64,000 bases of DNA from positions 30,746-94,745 of the forward strand of contig NZ_MJGC01000047.1 of assembly GCF_001746915.1 (NCBI RefSeq). Direction: 5' to 3'. The stretch's first letter is position 1, and every line of letters begins with the position of its first letter. Below are positions 1 to 9,000 of the stretch, piece by piece. Source of the stretch: Desertifilum tharense IPPAS B-1220. GTDB taxonomy: Bacteria; Cyanobacteriota; Cyanobacteriia; Cyanobacteriales; Desertifilaceae. A program made the translations under genes and the position numbers. The notes under the pieces were generated by a model. That model was not told where the DNA came from. It saw only the letters and a list, made by a program, of their open reading frames with translations, and made no database searches.

Positions 1-1867
1 GTCTTTCTAAATCTTGTAATGCTTCATTCAAAGTCCGTCCTAAAACGCCAACCCAATCGCGATATACTCGAATCACAATCGGTAAAGCCGTATAGGTGCC
101 AATGGGAGTTGACTTTAAAGCGGGAACTAAACCAGCCGCAACAATTGAACTTTTCCCCACCCCCGATTGACCGTGAATTACAGTCAGTTTATAATCGCGA
201 CGGCTAATCCGTTCAATCAGACGCAGAACATCCTGTTGGCGATTGGAAGCTGCGATCGCATCTGCAACCTGAAGAGAATTGAGGGGAGAGTTTGGGAAAG
301 CATGGGGAGGAGGAAGTTCCCTAGCCGGTAATAATTGTCCCGCACCAATAAAGGCACGAAAACCGTATTGTTGCTCAATAGAACGCTGTTCCTTTTGTAA
401 CAAGAATGCCGAACGATAGCAGCCTTCTGCAAAATAGAGCGATCGCAATCCCTTTAATAATCGCAGATAGCGCTCTCGATCGTAACGCGGATCGCTATTG
501 GCGATCGCAGCAATTAACCCCTGAGAGGCTTTTTCCAGAGTCACTGACGCCGCATCCAACTCGCCAATGCGTCGCTGCGCCTTCGCTAAAATTAAGCGGA
601 AAATTTGCTCCCACAACCCGCGATACAACCCTAGCGGTTGCGGCTGAAGTCCCGTTATTGAGATACTTGCGGCTTGCATTTCCCCAAACAGCGCCAGCGA
701 CGTTTTTGCCAGTTGGATCGCTTGATGCCATTGTTGCTGTTGTAGCGCCATTTTGGCTAAAAAGCCATAGTCTAAAGCCAGTTGTAACTTCAAGCCATAT
801 TTTTGATGCAAATTCAACGCTTTGTAAGTTAAATCTGTCAAACTATCCCAAGCTTCCAGGCGTTGCAACACTTCACACAATTGCCCGATAATTTGAGCAA
901 TAATATCCTCGCGTCCGGCTTGTTCAAACACATTTATGGATTGATTTAAATAAATCCAAGCCTCCTCCCAGAGATAGCGGGAAGACTCAACATTTTTGCA
1001 GTCTTTTTCCGCATGGCGACAATAGCATAATCCCAGATGAAAGAGTAAAATCCCCTCGCGTGCCAACTGATTGCTCGAACGCCAAAAGCTTAAACTGTGG
1101 AGATAGTGGCAAATAGCATCATCAATGCGATCGCACTCTCGGTCATCTTGTCCCAGAATATAATGCAAGCTGGCTTCTAATTCGGGTGCGAGTTGAACTC
1201 CTCGCGCTTGCAATTCTTGGTGCGCGCAGTCAAGTTCTAAACGCTGCTGTCGGGATACCGAAGCATCGCTCGTTTCCTCATCAGGCTGTAGAATACGGTT
1301 AAATAAGCGATTCCCCTGTTGGTCAATCAGATTTTGCAGTTCGAGCGTAGAAAGTTCAAATTTGATCGGATTGGCGGCAAAACTGCTAAAGTCAGGAGCA
1401 AGGCGTACGAGTTTTTGCAAAGTGCGATCGCTCACCCATAAAACGAGCGGAAAACTCAGGCGTTTGCGAAACTCATCGCGGATCAAATTGGTGGAACTCA
1501 ACAGATCGTCAACCGCTCTCACCCGATCCAAACCCAGTACCATTAAAGCTAGGGGTGGACTTCCCGCATTCTCGCGCTGGATCTGAGGATGACAAAGTTT
1601 CCCATGAACGGTATGAAACAGCGTGCGTGCGGTGGGTGGAAGCGCGATCGCGCAAATCTTCCCCTGATGGTAATCTGGGGTTTTGTCCTCAAACTTCGGC
1701 AAAAAGCGTGCCTGTAACTGCTGTAATACCTGGTTTTGTAATTGCTCGTAGTTGCAGCGCACAAATACGAGGGAAAATTGTCCCTGAGACAGGCTAATGG
1801 CTCTCGTGAGTCGAGTCAGCGCCTGTTGGTTTTGTTCTACAGCGTTATCGGGTTGTTGCGAAGCCAT
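1..1867 (-). CDS. STAND-like P-loop NTPase with TPR-like region (partial, runs off left edge)
   Basis: An open frame runs from an ATG at 1867 to the window edge without a stop, at least 622 residues. I translated it in pieces and found no break. The first ~200 residues resemble the degenerate ATPase-like N-terminus of cyanobacterial TPR/WD40 NTPases: there is a hydrophobic Walker-B-like strand (LALMVLGLD) and a PLVLWVSDRTLQKLVRLAPDF segment, but no Walker A here. Residues ~230-500 are helical and TPR-like. Near residue 566 there is a clear Walker A, GQSGVGKSS, followed by AAGLVPAL, as in nSTAND/NACHT-type NTPases. The start overlaps the end of the upstream ATPase gene by 31 bases, so the two are probably translationally coupled. 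STAND proteins are usually ATP-driven switches; the C-terminal sensor or effector lies outside the window. Function is inferred, not shown. Confidence 0.8.
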   Translation of the reverse strand, partial: MASQQPDNAVEQNQQALTRLTRAISLSQGQFSLVFVRCNYEQLQNQVLQQLQARFLPKFEDKTPDYHQGKICAIALPPTARTLFHTVHGKLCHPQIQRENAGSPPLALMVLGLDRVRAVDDLLSSTNLIRDEFRKRLSFPLVLWVSDRTLQKLVRLAPDFSSFAANPIKFELSTLELQNLIDQQGNRLFNRILQPDEETSDASVSRQQRLELDCAHQELQARGVQLAPELEASLHYILGQDDRECDRIDDAICHYLHSLSFWRSSNQLAREGILLFHLGLCYCRHAEKDCKNVESSRYLWEEAWIYLNQSINVFEQAGREDIIAQIIGQLCEVLQRLEAWDSLTDLTYKALNLHQKYGLKLQLALDYGFLAKMALQQQQWHQAIQLAKTSLALFGEMQAASISITGLQPQPLGLYRGLWEQIFRLILAKAQRRIGELDAASVTLEKASQGLIAAIANSDPRYDRERYLRLLKGLRSLYFAEGCYRSAFLLQKEQRSIEQQYGFRAFIGAGQLLPARELPPPHAFPNSPLNSLQVADAIAASNRQQDVLRLIERISRRDYKLTVIHGQSGVGKSSIVAAGLVPALKSTPIGTYTALPIVIRVYRDWVGVLGRTLNEALQDLER

Positions 1868-3177
1868 TGTTGAAATTTCCTTGTTTCTGCTAAAGCCGGG
1901 TTGATGCAAAACCACGAACCTTCAGAGTCGCGATATTCATAAACCCACTGACTGCGAAGCAAGGTTTGATATTCAATATCGCCGCGAACCGTTTGCTGCT
2001 TTACCACCTGAAACAGCAGTTCCCATTCTCGATCGTCAATAGAGGAAATCAGATAATCTCGACGTTCGCGAATCACGCTTTCTAGACAATCTTTCGATAA
2101 GGGCGGGTCTTGCTGTTGCAAACAGCTATACAATAAACCCAATAGATTGCGGACGTGACCGCCACTAATCCAACACAGGCGATCGAGCGTTGCTGAAGTA
2201 TCAAAAATTGCGAGAATTTGTTCGGACTCTGTTGCGATCGCTGGATCGGGAAATGCTCGTTTCAACACCATTTGACGTAACAAGGACATCCCCGCCACGC
2301 ACTCATCCCCCGTTCGCAACCTCACCGGAACCATTGGTAAAACCTTGGGGGTTAAGCCACCTCCCAAACGGTTTTTCAGCGTTTCGCACTCATTAGAGAA
2401 AATCAGCGACAGGGGGATGGTATAAACAACATGGCACTTTAACTTGCGGAGTTGTTCGCCGCGATCGATAAATAGATATTCCGGTTGCGATCGTCCGCTG
2501 ACTGGCATAGGACGCAGATCGACCCGATCTAAATTATCAACGATTACGACCAATCCTTGCTTGCCTCGTCGCTTCAGTTCCGCATCAGCTTTGAGCAAAA
2601 TCTCATCATTAATGGCTTGCAGAATGCTATTGGTGCGCGGTTCTAGCCAGTTCCGCATCCGGTGGCGCAAATTCGGACTTTCCTTGGTTTTAGCCGTCAG
2701 TTTACCAATACCCAGCGAGAGTTCCGCTTCCCCCGATAGTTCAATGGGGGTGTGCAAAAAGTCGGATAACTCCGCAAACAAACTGGCAAAATAACCGGGT
2801 TGCAGGCGAATTTTAATCGCTTCTAAACTTTCGCTCACCTGACCTGCGATCGCCAGTAGAATATCGGTAACATCCACATCGTTTAATTCTAAGTCGTGGC
2901 TAGACTCGAAATAAACCACATGGAAATCTCGCCGTTCAAGTCCTGCTTTAAGCCGCAATAACTCGGTAGACTTGCCACAGCCAATATGACCTGTAAATAA
3001 TTGACAAGTTGGCTGATTAGGTGATAAATCGGCAATGGTTCTTTCCAAAGCCTCAATAATTCTCCCTCCACGTACCGGAGAGAAATCAATGTAATATTGA
3101 CGTTCCTCAGCATTACTCATACTCAGAGGTTCGCCTGGGTTACACGCCTGATAAAATCTCCTGAGATCCAGTACCAT
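1837..3177 (-). CDS. AAA/NACHT-like P-loop ATPase
   Basis: A 446-residue ATPase. The Walker A is GHIGCGKST near residue 64 and the Walker B is LVVIVDNLDRV near residue 214. The rest of the chain is consistent with an AAA_16/KAP-like fold, including the segment ISGGHVRNLLGLLYSC that resembles a sensor/lid helix. The ATG at 3177 is preceded by a GAGGA ribosome-binding site. No transmembrane segment is seen. It is the first gene of a two-gene unit with the STAND-like NTPase downstream (31-base overlap). Pairs of this sort are known in large cyanobacterial genomes, and STAND/AAA pairs are often proposed as conflict or signal-transduction modules. That role is inference; a specific substrate cannot be named from the sequence. 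Confidence 0.75.
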   Translation of the reverse strand: MVLDLRRFYQACNPGEPLSMSNAEERQYYIDFSPVRGGRIIEALERTIADLSPNQPTCQLFTGHIGCGKSTELLRLKAGLERRDFHVVYFESSHDLELNDVDVTDILLAIAGQVSESLEAIKIRLQPGYFASLFAELSDFLHTPIELSGEAELSLGIGKLTAKTKESPNLRHRMRNWLEPRTNSILQAINDEILLKADAELKRRGKQGLVVIVDNLDRVDLRPMPVSGRSQPEYLFIDRGEQLRKLKCHVVYTIPLSLIFSNECETLKNRLGGGLTPKVLPMVPVRLRTGDECVAGMSLLRQMVLKRAFPDPAIATESEQILAIFDTSATLDRLCWISGGHVRNLLGLLYSCLQQQDPPLSKDCLESVIRERRDYLISSIDDREWELLFQVVKQQTVRGDIEYQTLLRSQWVYEYRDSEGSWFCINPALAETRKFQQWLRNNPITL

Positions 3178-3198
3178 GAAAAGTCCTCGCTCTGTAGA

Positions 3199-3545
3199 AT
3201 TGGGAGTTGGGTAGAGGGTGGGGGGATGGGGGGAAGAAGGGAATTGGGAGTTAGGATTTGGGGGTTGGGGGAAGAGGGGAGTTGGGAGTTAGGATTTAGG
3301 GGTTGGGGGAAGAAGGGAATTGGGAGTTAGGATTTGGGGGTTGGGGGAAGAGGGGAGTTGGGAGTTGTGGGTTAGGGGAAGAGGGGAGTTGGGAGTTGGG
3401 AGTTGGGGGTTAGGGAAGAGGGGAGTTTTCTAATAACTCCACACTCTTTCCCCACTCAGCACTCAGCACTCAGCACTCAGCACTCTTTCCCCACTCAGCA
3501 CTCTTTCCCCACTCAGCACTCAGCACTCTTTCCCCCACTCAGCAC
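3199..3545. repeat. short tandem repeat arrays (GGGAGTT type and CTCAGCA type)
   Basis: This gene-free stretch consists of two array types. Positions ~3199-3425 hold imperfect repeats built on GGGAGTTGGGAGTTAGG and GGGGGAAGAGGGGAGTT. Positions ~3440-3545 hold CACTCAGCACTCAGCACTC units interrupted by TTTCCCC. The same motifs recur near 8.5, 8.7 and 14.5-14.75 kb. They look like the cyanobacterial short tandemly repeated repetitive sequences. No gene or promoter is evident in the stretch. Confidence 0.85.
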
Positions 3546-3549
3546 TCTC

Positions 3550-3738
3550 TTAGCGTCGAACGCAGGTTCCCAGCCAGCGACACTCTTGAGTTTGTTGATC
3601 GCGGGTTGCTAGTAACACAGAAGGCTGAGTAACAACAGGGTTAAGCAACTCAGGGAAACGGGACATATCGAGCGAGCGAACCTGAGCTGGTGCTACAAGG
3701 GGTAGCGCCATCAACATCAATACAACGGGTTTACACAT
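3550..3738 (-). CDS. small putative secreted protein
   Basis: A 62-residue ORF starting MCKPVVLMLMALPLVAPAQ, which looks like a signal peptide: short basic start, hydrophobic core and an A-x-A/Q-like end. The mature part would be ~44 residues with two cysteines (CRWLGTC) that could form a disulphide. The ORF ends five bases from the CTCAGCA repeat array. I do not recognise the family. It could be a real small periplasmic peptide or a chance frame; the signal-peptide pattern is the main argument for a gene. Confidence 0.4.
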   Translation of the reverse strand: MCKPVVLMLMALPLVAPAQVRSLDMSRFPELLNPVVTQPSVLLATRDQQTQECRWLGTCVRR

Positions 3739-3873
3739 GGTTTAATCAACCATCTCCTTCACAATGGAGAGTTTGGCTGCTCCTGTGGTTGGGTGTTCGC
3801 TTCATTTTTCGCGATCGCTCCTAAGCAATCAGGATGTTGCGATCGACTAAAATGTTTCTTTCCCCCTGACGCG

Positions 3874-4440
3874 CTAAGGGATAAACTCTCCCGCAAAGTC
3901 TGATGGAACATAGCGTTGCGGCATCGGCTGTTCTTCGGTGCGATAAACCTGAAAACCCCGTTTAAGATAGTTCTCTAAGGCATAAGGGCCATCTAAATTG
4001 CAGGTATGTACCCATATCCGTTTAACCCCCAACTGCCACGCCTGAGCGATTCCATAACTCAATAAATGCTTACCCAAACCTTGACCCCAGTAAGGAGGAC
4101 GCAAGCCAAAATAGGCAATTTCCACCTCTGTATCTTGTTGATTCAGTTCAAGATATCCTGCCGGAACACCCTGTATCAATAAAACATTAACGGTAGTGGT
4201 TGGGGAGGCGAGGATCGCGGCTAATTCTGTATCGGATAAGAGAAGGCGATCGCGCCAACGCCAAATCTCACCCACCGCTCGGTATAGAAAACGATAATAC
4301 TCCAAATCCGGATAACCCATCTGCACCATCATCAAATCCTGGGTATCCTTTCGATAAGCCGGACGAAACCAGAGCGGATCGAGCATTTCCAGATAAGTTG
4401 TAATTAAAGTTTCCGGTAACTTGTCCTGACGCTGGCTCAT
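3874..4440 (-). CDS. GNAT-family N-acetyltransferase
   Basis: A 188-residue protein with the GNAT fold. The acetyl-CoA pyrophosphate loop is visible as RPPYWGQGLGKHLL (Q/RxxGxG/A type) at about residue 117, followed by a helix, the beta strand VKRIWVHTCNLDGPYAL and an ENYLKRGFQVYRTEE segment typical of motif B. GNAT enzymes move an acetyl group from acetyl-CoA to an amine. The substrate cannot be deduced. The length is normal for a stand-alone GNAT. It is divergent from the Uma2 gene at 4533. Confidence 0.85.
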   Translation of the reverse strand: MSQRQDKLPETLITTYLEMLDPLWFRPAYRKDTQDLMMVQMGYPDLEYYRFLYRAVGEIWRWRDRLLLSDTELAAILASPTTTVNVLLIQGVPAGYLELNQQDTEVEIAYFGLRPPYWGQGLGKHLLSYGIAQAWQLGVKRIWVHTCNLDGPYALENYLKRGFQVYRTEEQPMPQRYVPSDFAGEFIP

Positions 4441-4532
4441 TCCAAGACATCTAACTTTTTTAGGAACCCGGTTCTGGTTGGGGTGCGTACTTTATCATAG
4501 AATCATTCATCCCAACTCACCCACAAATCATC

Positions 4533-5351
4533 ATGTTAACCACCTCCCCCTACACCATCACCTGGGAAAAGTTACCCGATGATTTTGTACTCCCCGATGA
4601 CCCCGTGGATAATATCAATCAACCTGCCTTAGCGGCTGCTTTAACTGAAAGTCTCCTGTTAGCGGGTAAACTTCCCGAAACCGCCTTAACTCCCACCAAC
4701 TACGGAATTTGCGCCACCCTCAACGGTAAAATTGTAGTCAAAGCACCTGATTGGGCCTATATTCCCCACATTAGCGTCAATCGCTCGGAAGTCATTCGCA
4801 GCTATACCCCAAGGCTTCAGGGAGAAATTCCCATCCTCGTTCTAGAATTCCTCTCAGACACAGAAGGTGGTGAATATTCTGTTAAACAAACCTATCCCCC
4901 CGGTAAATTCTTCTTCTACGAGCAAATTCTGCAAGTCCCCAATTACGGTATCTTTCAACCAGAAACGGGTGTATTAGAACTGTATCGCCTCAGCGAGAAT
5001 CAACGCTATCGCCTAGAACCACCCAACGAACAAGGACGATTTTGGATAGCGCAAATGCAACTATTCTTGGGGGTAGGTTCTGGAAGCCGGGAAAACCGCC
5101 AGGGGAACTGGCTGCGCTGGTGGGATGAAGCGGGAAATCTGCTCCTGTGGGGTAGCGAACGCGTTGAACAGGAACGCCAGCGAGTTGAACAAGAACGTCT
5201 TCGCGCCGAACAGGAACGCCTTCGCGCCGAACAGGAACGCCTTCGCGCCGAACAGGAACACCAACGCGCTGAACAAGAACGCCTTCGCGCCGAACGGTTA
5301 GCGGCTCAACTCCGAGCAGCCGGAATAGAACCAGACGATATCCTAGAGTAA
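4533..5351 (+). CDS. Uma2-family (DUF820) putative endonuclease, tandem copy 1
   Basis: A 272-residue Uma2 protein, a family with a PD-(D/E)XK nuclease-like fold that is greatly expanded in cyanobacteria and whose cellular role is unclear. The core (about residues 1-205) includes LVLEFLSDTEGGEYSVKQ, which carries the family acidic and lysine positions. From about residue 208 on, the chain becomes a charged coiled coil built on RAEQERL and RVEQERQ units, ending in AAQLRAAGIEPDDI. The next gene is nearly identical over the core, so this is a recent tandem duplication; the main difference is the number of coiled-coil units. The two genes are 6 bases apart. Confidence 0.9.
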   Translation: MLTTSPYTITWEKLPDDFVLPDDPVDNINQPALAAALTESLLLAGKLPETALTPTNYGICATLNGKIVVKAPDWAYIPHISVNRSEVIRSYTPRLQGEIPILVLEFLSDTEGGEYSVKQTYPPGKFFFYEQILQVPNYGIFQPETGVLELYRLSENQRYRLEPPNEQGRFWIAQMQLFLGVGSGSRENRQGNWLRWWDEAGNLLLWGSERVEQERQRVEQERLRAEQERLRAEQERLRAEQEHQRAEQERLRAERLAAQLRAAGIEPDDILE

Positions 5352-5357
5352 ATTATT

Positions 5358-6086
5358 ATGTTAGCCACCTCCCCCTACACCATCACCTGGGAAAAGTTAC
5401 CCGATGATTTTGTACTCCCTGATGACCCCGTGGATAATATCAATCAACCTGCCTTAGCGGCTGCTTTAACTGAAAGCCTTCTGTTAGCGGGTAAACTTCC
5501 CGAAACCGCCTTAACGCCCACCAACTACGGAATTTGTGCCACCCTCAACGGTAAAATTGTAGTCAAAGCGCCTGATTGGGCCTATATTCCCCACATTAGC
5601 GTCAATCGCTCGGAAGTGATTCGCAGTTATACCCCGCGCCTTCAAGGAGAAATTCCTACCCTGGTTCTAGAGTTTTTATCAGACACCGAAGGTGGTGAAT
5701 ATTCCGTCAAACAAACCTATCCCCCCGGTAAATTCTTCTTCTACGAGCAAATTCTGCAAGTCCCCAATTACGGTATTTTTCAGCCAGAAACGGGTGTATT
5801 AGAACTGTATCGCCTCAGCGAGAATCAACGCTATCGCCTAGAACCACCCAACGAACAAGGACGATTTTGGATAGCGCAAATGCAACTATTCTTGGGAGTC
5901 GGTTCTGGAAGCCGGGAGAACCGCCAGGGGAACTGGCTACGCTGGTGGGATGAAGCGGGAAATCTGCTTTTGTGGGGTAGCGAACGCGTTGAACAGGAAC
6001 GCCAGCGAGTTGAACAAGAACGCCAAAAGGTAGAACGGTTAGCGGCTCAACTCCGGGCGGCAGGAATTGAGCCAGAGGTGGATTAA
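5358..6086 (+). CDS. Uma2-family (DUF820) putative endonuclease, tandem copy 2
   Basis: A 242-residue paralogue of the gene immediately upstream. Only a few residues differ over the first ~205 (for example MLA versus MLT at the start and IPT versus IPI near residue 100). The C-terminal coiled coil is shorter, with about two RVEQERQ units, and it keeps the same end, LAAQLRAAGIEPE. The stop codon overlaps that of cobN, which converges on the other strand (6083-6086). As in the first copy, the nuclease assignment is a family inference. Confidence 0.9.
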   Translation: MLATSPYTITWEKLPDDFVLPDDPVDNINQPALAAALTESLLLAGKLPETALTPTNYGICATLNGKIVVKAPDWAYIPHISVNRSEVIRSYTPRLQGEIPTLVLEFLSDTEGGEYSVKQTYPPGKFFFYEQILQVPNYGIFQPETGVLELYRLSENQRYRLEPPNEQGRFWIAQMQLFLGVGSGSRENRQGNWLRWWDEAGNLLLWGSERVEQERQRVEQERQKVERLAAQLRAAGIEPEVD

Positions 6087-9000
6087 AGGCTCTCGATTTG
6101 CCCTTCTGCGTGGTTTACAACGGCGCGTAACTGGTCTAACGTGTGGGGGGTTACGTCTTCCCATAAACCCCGCTGATGAGCTTCTAGCAGGCGCTCTGCA
6201 ATGTCGCGCAAGGCCCAAGGATTTTTTTCTAGGATAAAGGCTTGCACTTCGGGATTGAACACATAAGCTTGTGTTACTCCCTGATACATATAATCCGCAA
6301 CGCAATGGGTAGTAGCATCATAGGCAAAGAGATAATCGACAGTAGCGGCTATTTCAAATGCGCCTTTGTAGCCGTGACGCATGACGCCTGCGATCCATTT
6401 GGGGTTAATGACGCGGGAACGATAGACTCTGGCAATTTCTTCTTGTAGCTTGCGAATGCGCGGGTTTTGGGGGACGGAATGATCGCCGAAATAGGTTTGT
6501 GGGTTTTTCCCGGTTAAGGCGCGTACTGCTACGGTTAAGCCACCTTGAAATTGATAATAGTCGTCTGAGTCGAGTAAATCGTGTTCGCGGTTATCTTGAT
6601 TGTGCAGGACAATTTGCATTTGCTGGAGGCGGTTTTTAAAGGCTTCGGGTGCAGAGGTTCCGGAGAGTTCTCCGGTTAACGTTGGGGTCTTGGTGTAGGC
6701 GTAACCGCTCCAATTGAGATAGGCTGTGGCTAGATCCTGGTCATTTTGCCAATTTTGCGATTCAATGAGTCCTTGTAGTCCGGCTCCATAAGCACCGGGT
6801 TTTGAACCAAAGACTCGATAGCGCGATCGCACTTTTGCCTGTTCTACACTTAACCCCGCCTCTACCCAAGCTATTTCTTCCTGTTGGACTTGTGCTGCTA
6901 AGGGGTTATCTTCTGGAGGTTCGTCTAAACTGGCGACTGCATTGACTGCACTATCAAATAAATCGATTAAATGACTAAAGGCGTCGCGGAAAAACCCCGA
7001 AATTCTCAAGGTGACATCTACACGCGGACGACCTAACGCCGAAACGGGTAAAATTTCAAAATCGACCACTCGCCGCGAAGCACCATCCCAAACGGGACGA
7101 ACGCCAAGTAAGGCTAAGGCTTCTGCAATGTCATCGCCTCCCGTTCGCATGGTGGAGGTTCCCCAAACAGAAAGTCCTAGGGTTTTGGGATATTCGCCGT
7201 TTTCTTGGGTATAACGTTCAATTAAGGCTTCGGCGGCTTTTCTACCAATATCCCAAGCGGTTTCGGTGGGAAGGCTGCGGATATCTACAGAATAGAAGTT
7301 ACGGCCTGTGGGTAATACGTCAGCGCGATCGCGAGTAGGTGCGCCACTAGGTCCGCTTTCCACAAATTGTCCATCAAATCCGCGTAGCAATTGAGTAATT
7401 TCTTGGGAGGTTTGTTGCAAAGCCGGAAGCAAAACTTGATTCATCCAAGTCAGTTCTTTTGCAGTCTGGGGAAGTTGTTTTTCAATAGCTTTTATCTCTA
7501 TTTCCCCCCTCATTAATTGTTCTACCCACTGAATCGCCTGAAGTTCTATAACCTCGACCACATCCCCTAAAGTATGACAATTTTTCTTCTCCCAACCGGC
7601 TTTCAACTCTGGATCTACAGAGTTGAAAATCAGGTTCTCTCCTACTCTTCCCCCCATCCCCCCATCTCCCCATCCCCCCATCTCTTCAACACAGGGTTGA
7701 GCAAAATCAACCGTTAGGGGGTCAAATTCCAAACCCCAATCTTGAGCAATGGCGCGGGTAATACCTTGGGGACGAGAACGGGAAATGGCAATGATTAAAT
7801 CGCGCAGTTGTTCGCCTTGGGGACATTGACCAAAAATGTGCAAGCCGTCGCGAATTTGGGCTTCTTTTAATTCACAAAGATAGCCATTGGCTTGAGTCAA
7901 AAAGGCAGTAAATTCTGTAGGAGATTCTAGACGAATTCCGGCTAAGTCTTGGTCTAGATTTTCTTGGCGAATTAGGGTGAAAATGCGATCGCGAATCCTA
8001 CTCAGCCTACCCGGATCGAGGGTTTCGGCTTCGTAATATTCGTCAATTAAGTTTTCTAGCTGTTGCAAAGGACCATACAGTTCCGCCCGCGTTAGGGGGG
8101 GTGTAAGATGATCGAGAATCACAGCTTGCGATCGCCGTTTCGCTTGGGTTCCTTCCCCCGGATCGTTGACAATAAACGGATAAAAGTGCGGTAACGGTCC
8201 TAACGCCACTTCGGGATAGCAATTTTCGGATAAAGCGATGCTTTTCCCAGGTAGCCATTCTAAGTTACCGTGTTTGCCGATATGCGCGATCGCATCTGCC
8301 TGAAAATGCTCCCTTAACCAATGATAAAACGCCAAATATTCATGAGTCGGCTCTAAATCTGGCGCATGATAATTTAAAGCCGGATCGCGTTCGTATCCCC
8401 TCGCCGGTTGAATTCCCACAAAGATGTTACCCAGTTGAATTCCCGGTATTGGGATGGGGGATGAAAGGGAGTTGGGAGTTGGGAGTTGGGAGTTGGGGGA
8501 AGAAGGATGGGGGGATGGGGAGATGGGGAGATGGGGGGAAGAAGAATGGGTAAATACTGCCTGACTACCACACTTCTCGGAACTCAGCACTTTAGACTCA
8601 ACACTCTCTTCCCACTCAGCACTCAGCACTTTACACTCAGCACTTAGAGAAGCACTCTCTTCCCACTCAGCACTCAGCACTTTACACTCAGCACTTAGAG
8701 AAGCACTCTCTTCCCACTCAGCACTCAGCACTTTACACTCAGCACTAAGAGAAGCACTCTCTTCCCACTCAGCACTCAGCACTTTACACTCAGCACTTAG
8801 AGAAGCACTTAGTTTCCCCCAGCGGTTTTGCATTCCCTGCTGTACGGGTTGGGGTAAGTGGGAGAAGTAGGCTTGATAGTCAGCGGGGGATAATTGTTGG
8901 CGAATGGGACGTAGATGCATTCCTTCTGGATCGTTGGTGACACCTGTGGTGAGGCGTTGCATCAATTCATCGCTGGTTTGGGGAATGTCTTCTAAAGTAT

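Noticed and set aside
4461..4480. GAACCCGGTTC palindrome upstream of the GNAT gene as another copy of the dispersed element
   Set aside because: Only the central palindrome is similar; the flanking CAGGTCTTA and the paired end are absent.
8605..8812. Regular repeat array that could be mistaken for CRISPR
   Set aside because: Units are contiguous 51-base copies with no unique spacers, and they lie inside the cobN reading frame.
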